Shown here piece after piece: positions 23,263-31,755 of a stretch of DNA of 59,112 nucleotides. The translations under genes and the position numbers were made by a program. Within the stretch, counting starts at the first letter, position 1, and every line of letters begins with the position of its first letter. The notes under the pieces were generated by a model. That model made no database searches, was not told where the DNA came from, and worked only from the letters and a program-made list of their open reading frames with translations. Origin of the DNA: an uncultured Erysipelotrichaceae bacterium (GTDB taxonomy: Bacteria; Bacillota_I; Bacilli_A; Erysipelotrichales; Erysipelotrichaceae). The stretch spans positions 1-59,112 of the forward strand of contig CALVFL010000016.1 in the NCBI GenBank assembly GCA_944326825.1. Reading direction: 5' to 3'.

Positions 23263-24483
23263 ATGAAATTTACAAATATTGATGACGGCTTAAACTGGAT
23301 CATGCAAAAAAGGCGGGAACACGCTTCTTTTGAGGAATTTAAAGAAGTGATGAGAATGCTGGGTGATCCTCAGAATGATTTTAAGCTCATTCATGTGGGC
23401 GGCACGAACGGCAAAGGTTCTTTTACCTGCTACATCATGAATATCTTAAAGAGTCTGGGCTATAAAGTCGGAACACTGACTTCGCCTCATTACCGCACTC
23501 ATTTAGATAGGATCAGGATCAATAATGATAATATCGATCCAAAGAGTTTTTTAGATATTTTAAATAAATACTATGCCTTTTTTAATGAACATCATCTCAG
23601 CATGTTTGAGATGGATTATATTATCATGTGCGAATATTTTAAAAAAGAGCAGGTCGATTTTGTGATCACGGAAGTCGGCATGGGCGGCCGGCTTGATTCG
23701 ACCAATGTAGTCGATCATCCCCTTTTAAGCATCATCGTAACTATCGGGCATGATCACATGAAAGAGTTAGGCGATACCTTAGAAAAGATAACTTATGAAA
23801 AATGCGGCATCATCAAAGATGATTCGATCGTCTTGGCTGGAAGGATCGCACCTGAACTTTTAAAGATCATCAAAAGCGAGGCTGATAGACATCATGCCGA
23901 ATATCATACGCTGGGCACTTATCAGAAAATGGCGGCAGGATGTTTGAAATATAAAGATGAGATCTATCACTTAAAAAGTTTGGCGGACTATCAGCTGCAT
24001 AACAGCGCTTTGGCTTTGGAAGCTGTGAAGATCTTGAGTGATCATGGTCTTATACATTATGATCTTGCCAAGATCAAAGAAGGATTATACAAAAGCGAGT
24101 GGTCGGGACGTTTTGAAGTCGTGGCCCATGATCCTTTGATCATCATTGATGGAGCACATAATTTAGAAGGAGCTAAAGCTTTAAAAGACAGTCTGGCTAA
24201 TATAAAGAAGTCTAAAGCGATCATTTACAGCGCTCTAAAAAGAAAAGATTATCAAAGTATGCTAAGTGAATTAAAAGGAGCCGGCGATATCTATCTGACT
24301 ACTTTTGATCATAAAGAAGTCTTCGATCATCGAAAGGCGGCTAAGGATAACGGTCTTGAGTATTATGATGATCTTATGACAGCTTTGAATTCTTTAAAAG
24401 ATAAATATGAGTGTATCGTTATTTGCGGTTCATTATATTTCTTAAGCGACTTTATCACTAATAAAACTGAATATCAGCTTTAA
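23263..24483 (+). CDS. folC: Folylpolyglutamate synthase / dihydrofolate synthase
   Basis: A 406-residue Mur-ligase-family enzyme that adds glutamate to folates. The ATP-binding P-loop is GGTNGKGSFT (46-55). TSPHYRTHLDRIRIN, TEVGMGGRLDSTNVV and IGHDHMKELGDTLEKI are typical FolC segments, and the C-terminal domain has IDGAHNLEGAKAL. The start is leaderless, with TATAAT 6 nt before the ATG. It ends in a hairpin shared with convergent rarA. Confidence 0.92.
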   Translation: MKFTNIDDGLNWIMQKRREHASFEEFKEVMRMLGDPQNDFKLIHVGGTNGKGSFTCYIMNILKSLGYKVGTLTSPHYRTHLDRIRINNDNIDPKSFLDILNKYYAFFNEHHLSMFEMDYIIMCEYFKKEQVDFVITEVGMGGRLDSTNVVDHPLLSIIVTIGHDHMKELGDTLEKITYEKCGIIKDDSIVLAGRIAPELLKIIKSEADRHHAEYHTLGTYQKMAAGCLKYKDEIYHLKSLADYQLHNSALALEAVKILSDHGLIHYDLAKIKEGLYKSEWSGRFEVVAHDPLIIIDGAHNLEGAKALKDSLANIKKSKAIIYSALKRKDYQSMLSELKGAGDIYLTTFDHKEVFDHRKAAKDNGLEYYDDLMTALNSLKDKYECIVICGSLYFLSDFITNKTEYQL

Positions 24484-24514
24484 ATGACCGCTATCTTTTT
24501 GCCTAGCGGTCATT
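24483..24514. terminator. Bidirectional terminator between folC and rarA
   Basis: AATGACCGCTA (24483-24493) and TAGCGGTCATT (24504-24514) form an 11-bp stem. It overlaps the stop codons of both convergent genes. Confidence 0.8.
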
Positions 24515-25760
24515 TCTTATATATTTTGCCAAGGTCATTAGAGCGCTTGGTCTTTTTTAATTCTTCGTAGTTATGCTTCAGCATCTCTTCGTATTTATTA
24601 TGATTGAAACTGACGAATTCAATGTCTTTGATCGCATCAGGCAGATATTGGATCTTGTGGAAATCATCATAGTTGTCATAATCATATTTTACTTTGACAC
24701 CAACCGGAGTCAAGTGCAGATAAGCGGGCATTTCATAAGTCTTTTCATTTACTAAAGCCTGTGCTCTATGAGCACTGTCAGCACCGGTCCTTGATTTAGG
24801 CGCCAGGCAAAGATCAATGATGTGAGTTCCAAGGGGGATGATAGCTTCTGGGAAACCGACATGTTCAGCAGCATCACAAGCACTTATCGTGCGGGCGCAA
24901 AGCTGCGGGTTGGCTAAACCGATATCTTCGTAAGCGATGACTAAAAGGCGGCGGATGATCGATTCAAGATCACCGCTTTGGGCTAAAAGAGCTAAATAAT
25001 AGAGTGCCGCATTGACATCGCTGCCCCGGATGCTTTTTTGAAAAGCGCTCAAAAGATTATAATGGCCGTCATCACTGCCAAAAGAGCGGTTATTGGCAAA
25101 TTTGCAGTATTCTAAAACACTTTCTTTGCTGATGTGTTTGTCTTTAGAAGAAAGAGCGGCGATCTCTAAGATGTTAAGCGCAAAACGGATGTCGCCGTTG
25201 ACAGTATCGACGATCTTATCTATGGCATCTTCATCGATGGCATATTCATCATTTAGACCTTTGGGATTTTTAAGTGCTTTTAAGATAGCCTCTTTAATAT
25301 CGTCATGATCTAAAGGATATAATTCAAAAAGATGACAGCGGGAACGGATGGCCGGATTGATGGAATGATATGGATTGGCAGTAGTGGCACCGATCAGAAT
25401 GATGCTGCCGTTTTCGACATGCGGCAACAAAAGGTCCTGCTTGTCTTTATTTAAACGGTGGACTTCATCGCAGATCAAGACCAGACTGCCGGAGAGTTTA
25501 GCTTCCAAAAAGATCGCATCGAGATCTTTCTTGTTGCCGACGGTGGCATTAAATTCCCGATAAGGCAAGTGCATCTCGTTGGCAATGACTTTGGCCAAAG
25601 AAGTCTTGCCGACTCCTGGCGGACCAAAAAAGATCATTGAAAAAAGTGAATTGTTTTCAATGCACTTGCGAATGATGCCATCTTTTCCGACCAGGTGTTT
25701 CTGGCCGATGATGTCTTCTAAATGTTCGGGCTTAAGTCTGAATGCCAAAGGTTCTCTCAT
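24510..25760 (-). CDS. rarA: Replication-associated recombination ATPase RarA/MgsA
   Basis: A 416-residue AAA+ clamp-loader-like ATPase that acts at stalled replication forks. Walker A FFGPPGVGKTS is at about 44-54, Walker B is LVLICDEVHRLNK, and sensor 1 is LIGATTANPYHSIN. The C-terminal tetramerisation part has SGDLESIIRRLLVIAYEDIGLANP. The length is normal. No ribosome site: an extended -10, TGCTAAAAT on the minus strand, ends 6 nt before the ATG. Confidence 0.94.
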   Translation of the reverse strand: MREPLAFRLKPEHLEDIIGQKHLVGKDGIIRKCIENNSLFSMIFFGPPGVGKTSLAKVIANEMHLPYREFNATVGNKKDLDAIFLEAKLSGSLVLICDEVHRLNKDKQDLLLPHVENGSIILIGATTANPYHSINPAIRSRCHLFELYPLDHDDIKEAILKALKNPKGLNDEYAIDEDAIDKIVDTVNGDIRFALNILEIAALSSKDKHISKESVLEYCKFANNRSFGSDDGHYNLLSAFQKSIRGSDVNAALYYLALLAQSGDLESIIRRLLVIAYEDIGLANPQLCARTISACDAAEHVGFPEAIIPLGTHIIDLCLAPKSRTGADSAHRAQALVNEKTYEMPAYLHLTPVGVKVKYDYDNYDDFHKIQYLPDAIKDIEFVSFNHNKYEEMLKHNYEELKKTKRSNDLGKIYKK

Positions 25761-25766
25761 ACTTTT

Positions 25767-25775
25767 ATTTTAGCA
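25767..25775 (-). promoter_or_regulatory. Extended -10 box for leaderless rarA mRNA
   Basis: Minus-strand TGCTAAAAT (25767-25775) is an extended -10 element ending 6 nt before the rarA ATG at 25760. Confidence 0.58.
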
Positions 25776-25797
25776 TGTTTTTGAAGGGATTTTATAG

Positions 25798-25803
25798 TAT
25801 GAT
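25798..25803 (+). promoter_or_regulatory. -10 box for leaderless dtd mRNA
   Basis: TATGAT ends 6 nt before the dtd ATG (25810). An overlapping TATAGT lies 5 nt further upstream. No Shine-Dalgarno sequence is present. Confidence 0.5.
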
Positions 25804-25809
25804 TGATGT

Positions 25810-26253
25810 ATGAGATTAGTAATTCAAAGAGTTAAAAGAGCCAAGTGTACGGTTGATGAGAAGATTACCGGCCAGATCGAGAGTGGTTTTATGATCTTAG
25901 TTGGCATCAAAGAAAGCGATACATTAGACATCGTAGAAAAGATGGCTGATAAGGTCAGCAAACTCAGGATATTTGAAGATGATGAAGGCAAGATGAATCT
26001 TGATCTGAAGAAAGTTGACGGTGGGATCTTATCGATCTCACAGTTTACTTTATACGGTGACTGCAAGAAAGGCAACCGGCCCAGCTTTACTGAGGCTAAA
26101 GAGCCAAAGGCAGCGAGTGAATTTTATGAATATTTCAATGACCTTTTAAAAGCTAAAGGTTTTAAAGTAGAAAAAGGCATATTTGGAGCCCACATGGAGA
26201 TTGAACTCCTCAATGATGGACCGGTAACGATAATATTAGATAGCGAGAAGTGA
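25810..26253 (+). CDS. dtd: D-aminoacyl-tRNA deacylase
   Basis: A 147-residue DTD that hydrolyses D-amino acids from mischarged tRNAs. The two family signatures are present: SISQFTLYGDCKKGNRPSF (about 78-96) and the Gly-cisPro motif NDGPVTIILD (about 136-145). Length is normal. It is the first gene of an operon with folD and a DUF951 gene; the stop codon is 2 nt before the folD ATG. Confidence 0.94.
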   Translation: MRLVIQRVKRAKCTVDEKITGQIESGFMILVGIKESDTLDIVEKMADKVSKLRIFEDDEGKMNLDLKKVDGGILSISQFTLYGDCKKGNRPSFTEAKEPKAASEFYEYFNDLLKAKGFKVEKGIFGAHMEIELLNDGPVTIILDSEK

Positions 26254-26255
26254 TC

Positions 26256-27095
26256 ATGGTAGTTTATGGAAGTGAAATAGCTAAAAGCATCAAGGAAGAG
26301 ATAGCTTTAAAAGTGAGCGGATATCTGGATAAAGGTTTAAGAAAACCTAAACTGAAAGTAATTCTGGTTGGCGATAATCCAGCCAGCCTTTCTTATGTCA
26401 AAGGGAAAGTCAAAGCCTGTGAAGTATCTTTGATCGATTGTGAGGTCGTGCATTTATCTAAGGATATTTCACAAGATGATCTTGAAGACATTATCTTAAA
26501 AGCCGATCAGGATGAAACGGTCGATGGTATCTTGCTGCAGCTGCCTTTGCCTGAAGGATTAAATGAAAGATCCGCTTTAAGCAAGATCAGTCCGCAAAAA
26601 GATGTCGATGGTCTAAGTGTTGATAATAAAGGCAAACTTTTTATCAAAGAAGACGGATTCAGACCTTGCACACCTTTAGGTATCATGGAGATCTTAAAAA
26701 GAAGCGGGGTAAAAATAGCCTCTAAAAATGCGGTAGTGATCGGAAGAAGCCAGTTAGTCGGTTTGCCAGTGGCTAAGATGTTACTTGATGAAAATGCTAC
26801 GGTTACGATCTGTCATTCTAAGAGTGAAGATCTTAAAAGTATTTGTCAAAAAGCTGATATTCTGATCGTAGCCATCGGCAAAGCCAAATTTATAACTTCT
26901 GATTATGTTAAAAAGGGAGCTGTCGTCATTGATGTGGGTGTAAATAGAGTTGATGGCAAACTGTGCGGTGATGTGGATTTTGAAGAAGTCAAGGGCATCG
27001 CTTCGCTCATCACTCCTGTTCCCAAAGGGGTCGGACCGATGACGATCGCCAGTCTGATGCTCAATACTTTAAAAGCTTATGAGGATAAATTATGA
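26256..27095 (+). CDS. folD: Bifunctional methylenetetrahydrofolate dehydrogenase/cyclohydrolase
   Basis: A 279-residue FolD of one-carbon metabolism. Conserved segments are SYVKGKVKACE with the catalytic lysine, GILLQLPLPEGL, PQKDVDGLS, FRPCTPLGIMEIL and the NAD(P)-binding VVIGRSQLVGLPVAKML. It ends with TPVPKGVGPMTIASLMLNT. The ATG at 26256 is preferred; a GTG at 26250 overlaps the dtd end. It ends in an ATGA overlap with the next gene. Confidence 0.94.
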   Translation: MVVYGSEIAKSIKEEIALKVSGYLDKGLRKPKLKVILVGDNPASLSYVKGKVKACEVSLIDCEVVHLSKDISQDDLEDIILKADQDETVDGILLQLPLPEGLNERSALSKISPQKDVDGLSVDNKGKLFIKEDGFRPCTPLGIMEILKRSGVKIASKNAVVIGRSQLVGLPVAKMLLDENATVTICHSKSEDLKSICQKADILIVAIGKAKFITSDYVKKGAVVIDVGVNRVDGKLCGDVDFEEVKGIASLITPVPKGVGPMTIASLMLNTLKAYEDKL

Positions 27096-27298
27096 TTGAA
27101 AATTACGGATTGAATGACATCGTACAGATGAAAAAAGACCACCCTTGCAAAAAAAGCCACTATTGGCGGATCATCAGGGTGGGGGCAGACATCAAAATCA
27201 AGTGTCTTGGCTGTGATGCAGTGGTCATGATGGAAAGACAGGAATTTGAAAGAAAGTGCAAAAAACTGATCAAGAAAGCCGATGAAAGCGATGACTAA
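27092..27298 (+). CDS. DUF951 family protein
   Basis: A 68-residue Firmicute protein with the DUF951 pattern: an N-terminal YGLNDIVQMKKDHPC, then WRIIRVGADIKIKCLGCD, with cysteines that may bind metal, and a basic tail. The function is unknown; it often lies near ychF or parB-type genes, but here it follows folD with ATGA overlap. Its stop codon overlaps the stop of the convergent phosphoesterase gene. Confidence 0.85.
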   Translation: MIENYGLNDIVQMKKDHPCKKSHYWRIIRVGADIKIKCLGCDAVVMMERQEFERKCKKLIKKADESDD

Positions 27299-27852
27299 CG
27301 ATCATCGCTTTTAAAATGGCACTCCATGTAAAGCCTGTCATCTATCGTATAGATATAAAGACCATTATCATCCAATACGCCATAGGTTCTTTCATGACCT
27401 CCTTTGGGAAGCGTCAGGGAACCGGGGTTAAAGATATAATAGCCGTTTTCAAATTTAATTACCGGTATATGGGTGTGGCCGTACATAAAGATGTCGCCCT
27501 TTTTTAAAGCAGGAAGATTATCTTCATTATATACATGGCCATGGCTTAAAAAGATCTTTTGATCATTAAAGGGTATCGTCTTTAAGTATTCTTTTAAGTC
27601 AAAATCATACATCATATCATCGACATCGGCGTCACAGTTTCCTTTGACAGCGATGATCTTATCTTTGAAACTGTTTAGGATCGGAATGACTTCTTTAGGT
27701 TCATAAGAATGAGGCAAAGGATTGCGGGGACCGTGATAATTGATGTCACCAAGACAGAAGATCTTATCAAAAGATGATCTTTCCATGAGTTCTTTTACTT
27801 TGAGGGCGCTGTCTTTAGCGCCGTGAATATCGGATATTACTAATGTTTTCAT
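27295..27852 (-). CDS. YfcE/MJ0936-type metallophosphoesterase
   Basis: A 185-residue calcineurin-like phosphodiesterase. Metal ligands appear in SDIHG (D8, H10), GDINYHG, KGNCD, LSHGH and YGHTHIP. The compact size fits the YfcE/MJ0936 family of phosphodiesterases. The open frame runs to 27948, but conservation begins at MKTLVISDIHG (27852). That ATG is 6 nt after TATAAT (minus strand, 27859-27864) with no ribosome site, so it is probably leaderless. Confidence 0.88.
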   Translation of the reverse strand: MKTLVISDIHGAKDSALKVKELMERSSFDKIFCLGDINYHGPRNPLPHSYEPKEVIPILNSFKDKIIAVKGNCDADVDDMMYDFDLKEYLKTIPFNDQKIFLSHGHVYNEDNLPALKKGDIFMYGHTHIPVIKFENGYYIFNPGSLTLPKGGHERTYGVLDDNGLYIYTIDDRLYMECHFKSDDR

Positions 27853-27858
27853 GACTAA

Positions 27859-27864
27859 ATTATA
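27859..27864 (-). promoter_or_regulatory. -10 box for leaderless phosphoesterase mRNA
   Basis: TATAAT on the minus strand ends 6 nt before the ATG at 27852. It also fixes the start: the longer frame to 27948 would begin upstream of the promoter. Confidence 0.58.
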
Positions 27865-27916
27865 TAATATATATTCAAGAGATAGTATATAATATAAGAA
27901 AGTGAAGGGAGAATTT

Positions 27917-28732
27917 ATGGAGGAACTAGAATTAAAAAAACACGCCAACAGTGTCAGAAAAAAGATCGTCGATATGGTCTATACCGCTCAAAGCGGACAT
28001 CCGGGCGGTTCTTTAGGTGCTGCTGACATCGTTACTTATCTGTATTTTGAAGAGATGGATATTAGTGAAAACAATGTCAAAAGTATTGACCGTGACCGCT
28101 TTGTTTTATCTAAAGGTCATGTTTCACCGCTTCTTTATGCAGTATTAGATGAAAAAGGTCTGCTGCATGAAGATCTGCATACGTTTAGACAGGTAAACTC
28201 TAATCTGCAGGGTCATCCGAATATGAATGAAGTTGATGGTGTCGATATGTCCACCGGTTCTTTAGGACAGGGAACCAGCGTGGCTGTAGGTATGGCTTTA
28301 GCCAACAAGCTTGATAAGAATGATCATCGTGTTTATGCTTTGATGGGTGATGGTGAAAGTGAAGAAGGCATCATCTATGAAGCAATGATGGCAGCTCATC
28401 ATTATCATTTAGATAATCTTTGCCTGATCCTCGATCTTAACCATTTACAGATCGATGGCAATATTGAAGATGTCATGAATCCGACTCCGCATAAAGAAAA
28501 GTTTGAAGCTTTCGGTTTCAATGTGACAGAATGTGACGGTCATGACTTTAATTCCATCGCCAAAGCTTTTGAATGCTTCCATAATGAACATGAAAGACCG
28601 ACAGTCATCATAGCTCATACTATCAAAGGTAAAGGCGTATCATTTATGGAAAATAATTATGCATGGCATGGCAGCGCACCTAATGCTGAACAATACGAGA
28701 TCGCAATGAATGATCTAAAGGAGGTCAAATAA
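27917..28732 (+). CDS. Transketolase, N-terminal subunit
   Basis: A 271-residue protein holding the thiamine-diphosphate-binding half of transketolase, which transfers two-carbon units between sugar phosphates. Visible are SGHPGGSLGAADI, SKGHVSPLLYAVL, GSLGQGTSVAVGMALA and the ThDP motif GDGESEEGIIYEAM...LDLN. It must work with the next gene product. The ATG at 27917 has GGGAG 8 nt upstream; an alternative GTG at 27902 is less likely. It ends in a 1-nt overlap with the next start (TAATG). Confidence 0.92.
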   Translation: MEELELKKHANSVRKKIVDMVYTAQSGHPGGSLGAADIVTYLYFEEMDISENNVKSIDRDRFVLSKGHVSPLLYAVLDEKGLLHEDLHTFRQVNSNLQGHPNMNEVDGVDMSTGSLGQGTSVAVGMALANKLDKNDHRVYALMGDGESEEGIIYEAMMAAHHYHLDNLCLILDLNHLQIDGNIEDVMNPTPHKEKFEAFGFNVTECDGHDFNSIAKAFECFHNEHERPTVIIAHTIKGKGVSFMENNYAWHGSAPNAEQYEIAMNDLKEVK

Positions 28733-29658
28733 TGGCTCAGGAAACTAGAAACGCTTATGGACAAGCTCTGGCTGAATTAGTTAAAGAAAATGAAAATGTC
28801 GTAGTGCTTGATGCTGATTTGACTAAATCGACTAAAACGATCGAGGCTAAGAAAGTATGTCCGGAAAGACATTTCAATGCCGGAATCGCCGAATGCAATA
28901 TGATGGGCATGGCAGCCGGTCTTGCCGCCAGCGGTAAAGTGGCATTTGCTTCATCGTTTGCGGTATTTGCGACCGGCAGAGCTTTTGAAATAATCAGAAA
29001 TTCCATTTGTTATCCTAATCTGAATGTTAAAGTATGTGCTACACATGCCGGCCTTAGTGTTGGTGAAGATGGCGCATCTCATCAATCGGTCGAAGATGTT
29101 GCGATCATGCGTTCTTTACCGAACATGCGTGTATATGTACCATGCGATCAATATGAAACCAAGGCCATTATCAAACATGTTGCCGATACTTACGGACCAT
29201 GTTATGTAAGACTGGGCAGAGGAAAAGTAGAAGATGTCTTTGATGAAAATACTACTTTTGAAGTAGGTAAAGTTAGAACTTTAAGAAAAGGAAACAAGAC
29301 GGCTTTATTTGCGATGGGTCTTATGGTACAGGAAGCTTTAAAGGCGGCAGAAGAATTGGCAAAAGAGGGCATCGATGCTACAGTGGTCAATGTTTCCTGC
29401 TTAAAACCGCTTGATGAAGAAGGTGTCCTCAATATAACTAAAGATTTTGACACTGTCTTCGCTTTAGAAGAACACAGCGTTATCGGCGGTTTATACAGCA
29501 CGATCGTTGAACTTACTTCAAGAACTAAACCGCTGAAGGTCGTTCCGATCGGCATCAATGATACTTTCGGTGAAAGCGGCAAAGCTAAAGATGTGCTTAA
29601 CAAATACGGCATCTCTGCTGAACATGTCGTAGAAGTAGTTAAAGATACTTTAAAATAA
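28732..29658 (+). CDS. Transketolase, C-terminal subunit
   Basis: A 308-residue partner subunit with the pyrimidine-binding and C-terminal domains of transketolase. Segments are VVVLDADLTKSTKT, FNAGIAECNMMGMAAGLA, CATHAGLSVGEDGASHQSVEDVAIMRS, YVRLGRGKV and the C-terminal EEHSVIGGLYS. Splitting transketolase into two adjacent genes is common in Firmicutes. AGGAGGTC precedes the ATG. A terminator follows. Confidence 0.92.
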   Translation: MAQETRNAYGQALAELVKENENVVVLDADLTKSTKTIEAKKVCPERHFNAGIAECNMMGMAAGLAASGKVAFASSFAVFATGRAFEIIRNSICYPNLNVKVCATHAGLSVGEDGASHQSVEDVAIMRSLPNMRVYVPCDQYETKAIIKHVADTYGPCYVRLGRGKVEDVFDENTTFEVGKVRTLRKGNKTALFAMGLMVQEALKAAEELAKEGIDATVVNVSCLKPLDEEGVLNITKDFDTVFALEEHSVIGGLYSTIVELTSRTKPLKVVPIGINDTFGESGKAKDVLNKYGISAEHVVEVVKDTLK

Positions 29659-29682
29659 TATCTAGTAATTACATATTAAAGA

Positions 29683-29722
29683 AAAACCGATTTAAAGGCT
29701 GAACTTTAAGTCGGTTTTGTTT
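29683..29722 (+). terminator. Terminator after the transketolase genes
   Basis: AAAACCGA-TTTAAAG and CTTTAAG-TCGGTTTT pair around GCTGAA, followed by a T-rich run; it may act in both directions for the convergent propeller gene. Confidence 0.75.
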
Positions 29723-29748
29723 TATGAGAAGATTTTATTTGTTTATAT

Positions 29749-30732
29749 CTACAATGTGTATAAGGCAAACTCGCCTTTAGTGTGATTGGCAGCTGCGATA
29801 TAAGTTTTGCCGTCATGATCAAAACTGCAAAGATTGGCAGGGCCGACAGCAGTATCGATGACTTCTTTTTTATATTCGCCATCTTGATAACTGATAGTAA
29901 AGATCTCGCCTTCGCCTTGCCTTACTCCGCATAAGAAGACAGGCTGGCCATTGATCGTGGCATCGCTTAAGGCGTGTGCGAATTGAATGCCGTCATCAAA
30001 CGTTAAGACTTTCTTTCCGTCTTTATATAAGGATATTTTATCGCCATGCATCTTTTCAATGATCAGTATTTCATCTTTGCCGTCATTATCGATATCATTG
30101 ATTGCAACTTCGCCGCAGGCTTCATCTATCAGTTTGGTAAAGACAAATTCATGATCAACGATCTTTAAAGAGTATAGACCGTTATCACTTCCTAAATAGA
30201 TGACATTATCCTTTGCAAAGAAGCCATGATTTCTAAATAAACCATCTTTAAGCAATACTGGCTTTGATGGATCACTCAGATCATAAGCATAGACTTGCCC
30301 GCTTTTAGACCAGTCATCTTTATTTTCTTTGTATTTGGCTACCGTAGCCATGACCAGATAATGTTTGTCGTCATCACTTAAAATACCGATCCGATGGACA
30401 AGAGGCATTTTGATAAAATCTTTGACAATGAATCTGCCGTCTTTGTAAGTAACATGTACCACTTTCGCTTTGGATGGAACTTCTTTTAAATAAAATTCCT
30501 GGATAGCGTAAAAAGAATCCTGGTCTAAAGGGTCTTTCACAAAGCCCATGCATCCTCCCACATCATCCCAAACTGTCAGCGGATGATCAAGATCATCGAT
30601 GTCATAAGCTAAAGCCAAGCCTTTTTCGTTTGGCCTTGCCTCAGATGCATAGATGACAAAGTGTTTATCATGCAGCTTTAGATAAGTGGTTGCATAAGCT
30701 CTGTCATATTCTTTCAATATTCTCTTTTCCAT
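29749..30732 (-). CDS. Beta-propeller (FG-GAP/VCBS-like) protein
   Basis: A 327-residue protein with repeated short beta-strand blocks, for example IYLGSDNGLYSLKI and VAINDIDNDGKDEILIIE. The latter has the DxDxDGxxE calcium-binding loop of FG-GAP/VCBS propeller repeats. There is no signal peptide, so it would stay in the cytoplasm, which is unusual for such repeats. The start overlaps the end of the Cof-type phosphatase gene by 29 nt, and GGGAGG lies 7 nt before the ATG, so the two are an operon. Function unknown; a sugar-lactonase-like or binding role can only be guessed. Confidence 0.68.
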   Translation of the reverse strand: MEKRILKEYDRAYATTYLKLHDKHFVIYASEARPNEKGLALAYDIDDLDHPLTVWDDVGGCMGFVKDPLDQDSFYAIQEFYLKEVPSKAKVVHVTYKDGRFIVKDFIKMPLVHRIGILSDDDKHYLVMATVAKYKENKDDWSKSGQVYAYDLSDPSKPVLLKDGLFRNHGFFAKDNVIYLGSDNGLYSLKIVDHEFVFTKLIDEACGEVAINDIDNDGKDEILIIEKMHGDKISLYKDGKKVLTFDDGIQFAHALSDATINGQPVFLCGVRQGEGEIFTISYQDGEYKKEVIDTAVGPANLCSFDHDGKTYIAAANHTKGEFALYTL

Positions 30733-31537
30733 CTATTAACCTCCCTATAAAATCACTGAAACCGTCATCATCATTACTCTTAGAGATAAATTTGACCTGT
30801 TTTTTAAGCAGATCACTGGCATTTTTCATGGCTACTCCGTATTTTAATCTTTTTAAAAGTTCTATATCATTGTTGCCATCACCAAATCCCAAGACTTCAT
30901 CTGTACTTATCGATAATATCTGACACAGGTTTTCAAGCATACTGTATTTGGACACTCTTTTATCATTGAACTCAATGATGTCGATATTGCTGCGGTAACC
31001 ATGAAACGGCATATCTTGATATTTTGGAAGATAATATCTTTCAAAATCATCAAGTTTTTCTTTGCTGCCGGAGATCATAAATTTAAAGAAATCTTTATAA
31101 AAATAATCTTCTTTGACAAATTCAGTCTTATAGCCGTTATAAGTTTCTACTCTTTTAGTTACTGTATCTTCTTTTAAAGCTTCGATATGGTCGCCGCCGT
31201 AATCAACAGCATTTAAACCAAGCGATAAAGCATCCTTCAAGATCAGCATGTTCCACTTTTTAAGCATCGGATAACTGGTGTGATCTTTGTTTTCCTTTAA
31301 ATCGTATAGACCATAGCCGTTGCCATAGATGATATAGCGGACATCATCTTCGATCTGCCAATTCTTGATATTAAAAGTGATGGCTTTTAAAGGACGGCCG
31401 CTGGCTATAGCAAAAGGGATATTAAATTCTTTTAACTTTTTTAGTGTTTCCCGATTGGCTTTGGAAACGGTTTTGTCTGATCTTAAAAAAGTACCATCAA
31501 GATCAGAAACGACCAGCTTGATATCTTTAATATTCAT
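30704..31537 (-). CDS. Cof-type HAD superfamily phosphatase
   Basis: A 277-residue HAD hydrolase of the Cof/YidA subfamily that dephosphorylates sugar phosphates or nucleotides. Motif I is VVSDLDGTF (nucleophile D12), motif II is FAIASGRP, and motif IV is GFGDGNNDIELL, with a C2-type cap between. The start is leaderless-like: minus-strand GATAAT (31544-31549) ends 6 nt before the ATG. Confidence 0.9.
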   Translation of the reverse strand: MNIKDIKLVVSDLDGTFLRSDKTVSKANRETLKKLKEFNIPFAIASGRPLKAITFNIKNWQIEDDVRYIIYGNGYGLYDLKENKDHTSYPMLKKWNMLILKDALSLGLNAVDYGGDHIEALKEDTVTKRVETYNGYKTEFVKEDYFYKDFFKFMISGSKEKLDDFERYYLPKYQDMPFHGYRSNIDIIEFNDKRVSKYSMLENLCQILSISTDEVLGFGDGNNDIELLKRLKYGVAMKNASDLLKKQVKFISKSNDDDGFSDFIGRLIDGKENIERI

Positions 31538-31543
31538 ACCAAA

Positions 31544-31549
31544 ATTATC
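31544..31549 (-). promoter_or_regulatory. -10 box for leaderless HAD phosphatase mRNA
   Basis: GATAAT on the minus strand ends 6 nt before the ATG at 31537. No ribosome site is seen. Confidence 0.45.
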
Positions 31550-31582
31550 GTATCAAAAAAGACTATAAGCAAACTATACTTT

Positions 31583-31709
31583 TGCAACAATCGTTTTTCA
31601 TAAGTTCTTTATAAAATATCCTAAAGATCAGATAAACTTGCAATAAACGAAAGAAACCTTCTTCTTTCTTCAGCATATTTGCAACATATTGTTGCATAAG
31701 CACTATAAT
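31583..31709 (+). promoter_or_regulatory. Promoter and TGCAACA operators of the PTS/aldolase operon
   Basis: TATAAT at 31704-31709 gives the promoter. A perfect palindrome, TGCAACA-TAT-TGTTGCA (31680-31696), overlaps the -35 region. A half-site TGCAACAA lies at 31583-31590 and another copy precedes the aldolase gene (32646-32653). This fits an operator for an unidentified regulator of the operon. Confidence 0.55.
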
Positions 31710-31755
31710 TATTCTTTTAGCCAGATGATAAAATTTAGATACAAGGAGAATTGAA